In this document: piece after piece, positions 58,138 through 62,774 of the stretch | How positions within the stretch are numbered: position 1 is the first letter of the stretch | Layout: every line of letters begins with the position of its first letter | Source of the DNA: Streptomyces neyagawaensis | GTDB taxonomy: Bacteria; Actinomycetota; Actinomycetes; Streptomycetales; Streptomycetaceae | DNA: 62,774 nucleotides | Assembly: GCF_023516595.1 (NCBI RefSeq) | Contig: NZ_JAMGBG010000121.1 | Location: 1 to 62,774, forward strand | Direction of reading: 5' to 3' | Notes under the pieces: model-generated | The model's database searches: none | Told to the model about the DNA's origin: nothing | Seen by the model: only the letters and a program-made list of their open reading frames with translations | Position numbers and translations under genes: made by a program

Positions 58138-59482
58138 TCTTCCCCGGAAGGCGGTCACCCGGACCGCCAAGCTCGCCGCGCTCCCGCTCGGCTTCGCGGG
58201 TCGGGCCACCTGGGGCCTCGGCAAGCGAATCGTCGGCGAGTCGGCGGAGCTCGTGGGCCGTGAGCTGCAACAGCGCACCGCGGAGCAGTTGTTCAAGGTC
58301 CTGGGCGAGCTGAAGGGCGGCGCCATGAAGTTCGGGCAGGCCCTGTCCGTCTTCGAGTCGGCGCTCCCCGAGGAGGTCGCGGGCCCCTATCGCGCCGCGC
58401 TCACCAAGCTCCAGGACGCGGCTCCGCCGATGCCGACCCGCACGGTGCACTCCGTGCTGCGGGAGCGTATCGGGGAGGACTGGCAGGAGTTGTTCCTCGA
58501 ATTCGAGGACAAGCCGGCCGCGGCCGCCTCGATCGGGCAGGTCCACCGCGCGGTGTGGCACGACGGCCGTGCGGTCGCGGTCAAGGTGCAGTATCCGGGC
58601 GCGGGCGAGGCCCTCCTCTCCGACCTCGGGCAGCTCAGCCGCTTCGCCCGCCTTCTGGGCCCGCTGATTCCGGGGATGGACATCAAGCCCCTCATCGCGG
58701 AGCTACGGGACCGGGTCTCCGAGGAGCTCGACTACGGTCTGGAGGCGCAGGCCCAGCAGGCGCACGCGGAGGAGTTCGCCGACGACCCGGATGTCGTGGT
58801 CCCGGCCGTGGTGCACCAGTGCGACCAGGTCCTCGTGACCGAGTGGATGGACGGCACGCCCCTGTCGGAAGTGATCACCGACGGTTCCCAGGAGCAGCGT
58901 GACCGAGCGGGCCAGCTGTTGACGCGCTTCCTCTTCTCGGGCCCGGCTCGCACCGGTCTCCTGCACGCCGACCCGCACCCCGGGAACTTCCGTCTTCTGC
59001 CGGACGAGAAGGTCGGCTGGCGCCTCGGTGTCCTCGACTTCGGCACGGTGGACCGGCTGCCGGGCGGCCTGCCCACCCCGATCGGCGACGCCCTCCGTCT
59101 GACCATCGAGGGCGAGGCCGAGGCCGTCTACGAGATGTTGTGCGCGGAGGGCTTCGTCAAGGAGTCGATCGACCTGGAGCCGGACGCGGTCCTCGACTAT
59201 CTGCTGCCCATCATCGAACCGGCCCGGGCCGACGAGTTCACCTTCGCCCGAGGCTGGATGCGCAGCCAGGCCGCCCGTATAGCCGACCCGCGCTCCCCCG
59301 CCCACCAGTTGGGCAAGCAGCTGAACCTGCCCCCGTCCTATCTGCTCATCCACCGGGTCACCCTGAGCACCATCGGTGTGCTGTGTCAGCTGGGCGCGAC
59401 GGTCCGTATGCGCGACGAGCTGGAGGAGTGGCTGCCTGGCTTCATGACGGACGAGGAGCCTGAGTCGGCCACGGGAGCGTGA
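58130..59482 (+). CDS. ABC1/UbiB-family atypical kinase
   Basis: 450-residue ABC1 (ADCK) protein. Family marks: LKGGAMKFGQALSVFESALP (KxGQ motif), PAAAASIGQVHRAVWHDGRA (Ala-rich loop), VAVKVQYPGAG (catalytic Lys), HADPHPGNFRLL and GVLDFGTVDRL (DFG). These kinases act in isoprenoid quinone or lipid biology; bacterial substrates are unknown. ATG 58130 follows GGAGGGCG inside the ThiF gene's end, so coupling is likely. No membrane helix is apparent at the C-terminus. Confidence 0.88.
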   Translation: MSDLPRKAVTRTAKLAALPLGFAGRATWGLGKRIVGESAELVGRELQQRTAEQLFKVLGELKGGAMKFGQALSVFESALPEEVAGPYRAALTKLQDAAPPMPTRTVHSVLRERIGEDWQELFLEFEDKPAAAASIGQVHRAVWHDGRAVAVKVQYPGAGEALLSDLGQLSRFARLLGPLIPGMDIKPLIAELRDRVSEELDYGLEAQAQQAHAEEFADDPDVVVPAVVHQCDQVLVTEWMDGTPLSEVITDGSQEQRDRAGQLLTRFLFSGPARTGLLHADPHPGNFRLLPDEKVGWRLGVLDFGTVDRLPGGLPTPIGDALRLTIEGEAEAVYEMLCAEGFVKESIDLEPDAVLDYLLPIIEPARADEFTFARGWMRSQAARIADPRSPAHQLGKQLNLPPSYLLIHRVTLSTIGVLCQLGATVRMRDELEEWLPGFMTDEEPESATGA

Positions 59483-59663
59483 GCCGACTGCCGGCCGACC
59501 ACCGGGAGCTCGGCGGGCCATGCGGGAGCAGGTCGGGAGCAGGCCCGGCGGACGCTGCGGGGCTCTTCCCGGCGGGGCGATATAGCGCCTCCAGGCTCAG
59601 CCTGTCCCGCCCCGGCGGGGCGACACCGCGCCGCCGGGCCCGGCCCGCCTCGCCGCTCCCGGC

Positions 59664-59873
59664 TCACCACCAGGCCGAGTCCAGGCGGCCCTCGATCGCG
59701 CGAAGGTTCTCCCGGGCGCAGGTCTCGCAGAAGTAATGCCGTCGGCCGTTCTCCACGGAACAGGTCCACAAGGGTTGGGGAGCCTCGGTGCCGGCCCCGC
59801 AACGGGCGCACACGAGGGTCTGCGGTGTCGCGGCGGCGCCGCTGTCGTCGTTGCCCCCGGAAAGACTCGTCAC
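59664..59873 (-). CDS. Small zinc-ribbon-like protein
   Basis: 69-residue protein. Cysteines lie in TLVCARCGAGTE, PLWTCSVENG and RRHYFCETCARENLRAIE, giving CxxC and CxxC pairs that fit a zinc ribbon or treble clef. It ends in an acidic/aromatic tail RLDSAWW. GTG 59873 is the best start; the upstream frame is Arg-rich and looks non-coding. It is a lone gene between the kinase and the wblC operon. No function known. Confidence 0.7.
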   Translation of the reverse strand: MTSLSGGNDDSGAAATPQTLVCARCGAGTEAPQPLWTCSVENGRRHYFCETCARENLRAIEGRLDSAWW

Positions 59874-60029
59874 CGGGCGACGATAACTCCGTGCCCGGCG
59901 GATCCGCGCTCGCAACGCAGCGCGGGGGCCGGTCCCTTCGGACCCGCCCCCGCGAGGAACCACCGTCAGAGGTGGTGATGAGGTGCCTGTGCCTGTTCCG
60001 GCCAGCTCATGCCGATGGCCGCGTGGCGG

Positions 60030-60353
60030 CTACTGCATGACCGCCATGGCGAGCGCACGGCGGGCGCGCAGCGAGGCGCGCTCGGCTCGGCGCTGCATCC
60101 GGCGGGCGACCGCCAGGCGCATGGCCCGGCGCTCCTGCTCGGCCTGGTGCAGGCGGTCGTGCATATGCGCACGAGCCAGGGCTTCTGGCATGAGATGCAT
60201 TTCTCGGGTCCTGTTCTGACGCGAGGCGTTCGCGCCGGTGGTGGTGAAGTCTGGGGTCGCGGAGCCTGCGGGCTCGCTCGTGGACGGCTTCATCGGGGCC
60301 TGCTTCTTGGGGTCGTGCGTGAGGGGGCGGTCGATCGTTCCAGTGATGTTCAT
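60030..60353 (-). CDS. Basic helical protein downstream of wblC
   Basis: 107-residue protein with a flexible N-terminal half (about 1-50) and a long basic helix (EMHLMPEALARAHMHDRLHQ, AERASLRARRALAMAVMQ). It resembles no known domain. Its ATG overlaps the wblC stop by four bases (ATGA), so the two are translated together. Function unknown; a link to translation-stress response is an inference from position. Confidence 0.65.
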   Translation of the reverse strand: MNITGTIDRPLTHDPKKQAPMKPSTSEPAGSATPDFTTTGANASRQNRTREMHLMPEALARAHMHDRLHQAEQERRAMRLAVARRMQRRAERASLRARRALAMAVMQ

Positions 60354-60718
60354 GCCGTGACCGGGTTCTTGCGCGGGCGACCACGAGGCCGCTTGCGGGC
60401 AACGACGACACCCTGGACGAAGAGCTCGCCACCCCAGACGCCCCAGGGCTCACGCCGCTCCTTGGCGCCGGCGAGGCAGGCCTCCATCAGCGGGCAGGTG
60501 CGGCAGAGGGACTTGGCGTACTCGACGTCGGCCGGCGACTCGGCGAAGAAGACCTCCGGGTCGTAGGACCGGCAGGGGACGGGTACACCCAGGTTCTCGA
60601 TGGCGTCGTCGAGCGCGGTGAGCGCAGTGAGCGGGGTCAAGGTGGAGTCCTCCGTGAGGCGGGGCGGGGGGATCGTTTCGGAAGGCGGTACGGACGGGGC
60701 GTGCGCTTCGAGTTGCAC
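60350..60718 (-). CDS. wblC: WhiB7-type regulator WblC
   Basis: 122-residue Wbl protein that controls intrinsic resistance to ribosome-targeting antibiotics. Cluster cysteines are C49, C72, C75 and C81 (C-x22-C-x2-C-x5-C), then EPWGVWGGELF, and a C-terminal AT-hook RKRPRGRPRK that binds A/T-rich DNA before -35 boxes. Start GTG 60718. The gene is preceded by an attenuator, a 107-codon leader gene and a WblC-type promoter, so it can be autoregulated and respond to stalled ribosomes. Confidence 0.94.
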   Translation of the reverse strand: MQLEAHAPSVPPSETIPPPRLTEDSTLTPLTALTALDDAIENLGVPVPCRSYDPEVFFAESPADVEYAKSLCRTCPLMEACLAGAKERREPWGVWGGELFVQGVVVARKRPRGRPRKNPVTA

Positions 60719-60835
60719 GGTTCGTCTTCCTCGTCTGGTCGTTCCGGCCTGGTGGGCCGGGTGGCGGCTGGTACCGGGTTCTTTTCTTGTCCCGAGGCCC
60801 CTTCGCTCTGCAGTCCCCGGTCGGGGACAAACAGA

Positions 60836-60870
60836 AGGGCCGCGGATCCCGGATGGGGTTCCGCGGCCCT
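60836..60870 (-). terminator. wblC attenuator terminator
   Basis: On the transcribed (minus) strand AGGGCCGCGGA (60870-60860), loop, TCCGCGGCCCT (60846-60836), then TCTGTTTG. It lies between the leader gene and wblC. Antitermination would let transcription reach wblC. Confidence 0.8.
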
Positions 60871-60880
60871 GAAGGCGCCG

Positions 60881-60899
60881 GCCTGATCGTCGATCAGGC
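60881..60899 (-). promoter_or_regulatory. Leader hairpin containing the leader-gene stop codon
   Basis: GCCTGATC (60881-60888), GTC loop, GATCAGGC (60892-60899). The leader gene's TGA (60894-60896) lies inside this stem. A ribosome on the last codons would therefore melt it and could change folding of the attenuator 11 bases on. Confidence 0.7.
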
Positions 60900-61217
60900 T
60901 GGATCACTCCAGGGTTCAGGCCCACGGAAGGCCCACATCAGGTGGTGCTGCGTCGTCTGCTTCCGGTTTCCGGCACCGGCCGCCGCAAAGGCATAGGCCT
61001 GGGCCTGTGCCTCTACTGCTGCTTCCAGTGCCTTGGTCGGTCGCTCATTGCGCTCACGGACGGGAAGGCCCGCAGGAGACACGGAGGACGCCGGACGGCC
61101 GCCACGGAGGGCGGACAGACCGGTGCCCAGGTTCGAGACGCCGAGCATGCACGTGGAGACGGCCGAGCGATCGGTCATTTTGACCGGGCTGATGAAGCTG
61201 GTGTTGATGCTGATCAC
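60894..61217 (-). CDS. Translated leader gene (uORF) of wblC
   Basis: 107-codon open frame in the wblC leader. GTG 61217 has a good SD (GAGGAGG, spacing about 8). The product starts MISINTSFISPVKMTDRSAV and ends TTQHHLMWAFRGPEPWSDPA, with an Ala-rich middle (KALEAAVEAQAQAYAFAAAG). It has no known domain. In whiB7 leaders, short upstream frames sense ribosome inhibition. This one is unusually long, and its stop codon sits in a hairpin directly before the terminator. It could be a real protein, a sensor frame, or both. Confidence 0.7.
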   Translation of the reverse strand: MISINTSFISPVKMTDRSAVSTCMLGVSNLGTGLSALRGGRPASSVSPAGLPVRERNERPTKALEAAVEAQAQAYAFAAAGAGNRKQTTQHHLMWAFRGPEPWSDPA

Positions 61218-61327
61218 TGGACTCGCCTCCTCTCGGCGTCTACGGGATCGGCGTGAGCCAATCCGACGGATATGAAGTACACCACGAAACCAGGGCCTTG
61301 GAGAAGGCCGCTGTTCCCGTGCCTAAG

Positions 61328-61370
61328 AACCTATGGGGATTGCTGGGGCATGCGCAAACTATTTTTTCGA
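61328..61370 (-). promoter_or_regulatory. WblC/WhiB7-type promoter of the wblC leader
   Basis: On the minus strand: an A/T-rich patch (61358-61368, AAAAAATAGT), -35 TTGCGC (61357-61352), 18-base spacer, -10 TAGGTT (61333-61328). An A/T run just upstream of the -35 is the recognition sign of WhiB7/WblC, implying autoactivation. Confidence 0.75.
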
Positions 61371-61380
61371 CGAGTTCGTA

Positions 61381-62774
61381 TCAGTCGCTCTCGTCCTCGG
61401 CCAGGGGCTCCCGACCTGCGCAGATGTCGAGAACATCGGCGCCGTACCGCCGGAGCTTACGGGCGATGACGCCGGGGATGCGACTCAGTTCCACCGGAGT
61501 GCTCGGCCCCGCTTCCGCGATCGCCATCAGGGTCCGGTCGGTGAAGACGCAGAAGTCGGGCTGCCCGCTGCGCCGGGCCTGGACGGCCCGCCACTCCCGG
61601 AGTCGCTCGTAGAGACCCTCGTCCATGTCGGAGGGGCAGTCCTCGCAGCGCATCAGCTTCATCTCGCCCGCCTCGCGCAGGCTGCGACCGCAGACCCGGC
61701 AGCGGGCCGGGGTCCGGCTGGTGCGGCGCGCGACCGGTCCGCTGCCGCCGCCGACCGCGAGGGCGGCCGTTCGGTGGCCCGCCGAGCCCTGTTCGACCCC
61801 GCCGGAGGCGGTCGCGCCGGAGCGGCCCCCGGGGGCGGTCGAGCCGGGGCGCAGACCGTCGAGGAACCGGCTGGGGCGCCGGTTCGGGCGGCTGCCGGGC
61901 GAGCGGGACAGGGCCCAGGAGACGGAGAGCTGCTGCCGGGCGCGGGTGACGCCCACGTAGAGGAGTCGTCTCTCCTCCTCGATCTGCTCGTCCGTTCTGG
62001 CGTAGGTGATCGGCATCATGCCCTCGGCGACGCCGACCAGGAAGACGACGTCCCACTCCAGGCCCTTCGCGGAGTGCAGGGAGGCGAGGGTGACGCCCTG
62101 GACGGTCGGGGCGTGCTGGGCGTTGGCCCGTTCGTCCAGTTCCGCGACGAGGTCGCCGAGGGTGGCGTCGGGCCTGGCCGTAGCGAAGTCCTGCGCCAGG
62201 TTCACCAGGGCGGCCAGTGACTCCCAGCGTTCCCGGACCGCTCCGGAGCCGGCCGGGGGTTCGCCGGTCCAGCCCTCGCCGGACAGCACGGCCCGTACCT
62301 GTGAGGGGAGGTCGACGGCGTCCTCCAGGAGGCTGTCGTTGCCACCGAAGCGGGCCGCGGCTCTCAGCGCGGATCCCGCCTTGCGCACCTCGGGGCGGTC
62401 GAAGAAGCGCTCCGCGCCGCGCAACTGGTAGGGCACGCCCGCGTCCGCGAGGGCCTGCTCGTAGGTCTCGGACTGGGAGTTCGTGCGGAACAGGACGGCG
62501 ATCTCGCTCGCCGGGACCCCGGAGCCGATGAGGTCGCGGATACGGCGGGCGGCTCCCTCCGCCTCGGCGGGCTCGTCCGTGTACTCGGTGTAGCGGGGTT
62601 CGGGGCCCGGGGGCCGTTGCGAGATCAGCTCCAGGCGGTGGTCGGCGGCGCGGCCTCGGGCCTGGGCGAGGAGGCCGTTGGCGAGGTGGACGACCTGGGG
62701 GGTGGAGCGGTAGTCGCGGACGAGCTTGACGACGGTGGCGCCGGGGTGGCGGAGGCGGAAGTCGAGCAGATGGT
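61381..62774 (-). CDS. UvrD/PcrA-type ATP-dependent DNA helicase, C-terminal part
   Basis: Partial superfamily 1 helicase; the window holds the last 464 codons, the N-terminus (Walker A) is beyond the right edge. Motif IV-type KLVRDYRSTPQVVHLANGLL, motif V LASLHSAKGLEWDVVFLVGV and motif VI RRLLYVGVTRARQQLSVSWA are visible. A C-x2-C...C-x2-C-like pair (CRVCGRS, MRCEDC) and a C-terminal HRDC-like domain (LRRYGADVLDICAG) follow. This architecture (helicase with zinc ribbon and HRDC) is an actinobacterial UvrD2-like form. It acts in DNA repair. Confidence 0.92.
   Translation of the reverse strand, partial: HLLDFRLRHPGATVVKLVRDYRSTPQVVHLANGLLAQARGRAADHRLELISQRPPGPEPRYTEYTDEPAEAEGAARRIRDLIGSGVPASEIAVLFRTNSQSETYEQALADAGVPYQLRGAERFFDRPEVRKAGSALRAAARFGGNDSLLEDAVDLPSQVRAVLSGEGWTGEPPAGSGAVRERWESLAALVNLAQDFATARPDATLGDLVAELDERANAQHAPTVQGVTLASLHSAKGLEWDVVFLVGVAEGMMPITYARTDEQIEEERRLLYVGVTRARQQLSVSWALSRSPGSRPNRRPSRFLDGLRPGSTAPGGRSGATASGGVEQGSAGHRTAALAVGGGSGPVARRTSRTPARCRVCGRSLREAGEMKLMRCEDCPSDMDEGLYERLREWRAVQARRSGQPDFCVFTDRTLMAIAEAGPSTPVELSRIPGVIARKLRRYGADVLDICAGREPLAEDESD

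Noticed and set aside
1..62774. CRISPR arrays, prophage genes, rRNA operons, replication origin
   Set aside because: No regularly spaced repeats, phage structural genes, rRNA sequence or DnaA-box clusters were seen. The tandem repeats present are short, in-frame or degenerate.

Overview
The window is a high-GC actinobacterial chromosome segment, almost certainly from a Streptomyces. The evidence is codon use with GC-rich third positions, many GTG starts, strong SD sequences, two WhiB-like genes, the SigR/RsrA pair, the DasR/DasABC chitin-sugar system and a class Ia ribonucleotide reductase behind a cobalamin riboswitch. The order wblE - das genes - nrdAB - sigR/rsrA - aroA/rsgA - hisN - Fur - wblC - uvrD follows the core-chromosome order I know from S. 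coelicolor. This is therefore mostly conserved core, with a possible IS1182-type transposase cut by the left edge.

Layout. 1-5.9 kb: transposase fragment, small membrane protein, lipid kinase, wblE, PdtaS-like sensor kinase, and a divergent TetR/SDR pair. 6-15.2 kb: aminosugar block with nagB, then dasD-dasC-dasB-dasA on the minus strand, dasR divergent from dasA, and a DUF3311/sodium-solute symporter pair. DasR-type operators lie before nagB and between dasA and dasR, with one more upstream of the sensor kinase. 15.4-23.7 kb: nucleoside hydrolase, GNAT, NrdR boxes plus B12 riboswitch, nrdA-nrdB, two antiparallel small genes, an AraC/DJ-1 regulator, and peptide deformylase. 23.9-30.7 kb: signalling-type cluster with a TPR-like protein, two HD-domain membrane proteins, three Roadblock/LC7 proteins and a DUF4388-like protein. 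30.8-34.6 kb: rsrA-sigR with a SigR-dependent promoter, an alpha/beta hydrolase, a YedK/HMCES protein and an M50-like protease. 34.7-40.6 kb: aroA, rsgA, SMR exporter, TetR, hisN, CBS protein, Fur-family regulator. 40.7-43.4 kb: two initiator tRNA genes bracketing a Sel1-repeat protein. 43.4-59.5 kb: conserved actinobacterial proteins (UPF0182, PPA1309-type, PDZ/Lon-like protease, MoaE, epimerase, DUF2342, Nudix), a TerD-AIM24 fusion with two more AIM24 proteins, a YgjP-type peptidase, and a ThiF-like protein overlapping an ABC1 kinase. 59.6-62.8 kb: small zinc protein, the wblC locus with its translated leader and attenuator, and the C-terminal part of a UvrD/PcrA helicase.

How the parts work together. 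DasABC imports chitobiose, DasD and NagB feed it to central metabolism, and DasR senses the phosphosugars. NrdAB supplies dNTPs under NrdR and B12 control. SigR/RsrA handles thiol stress. WblC responds to translation inhibitors through leader attenuation. The least understood parts are the Roadblock/DUF4388/HD cluster, the TerD/AIM24 operon, the ThiF-ABC1 pair and the 107-codon wblC leader gene.
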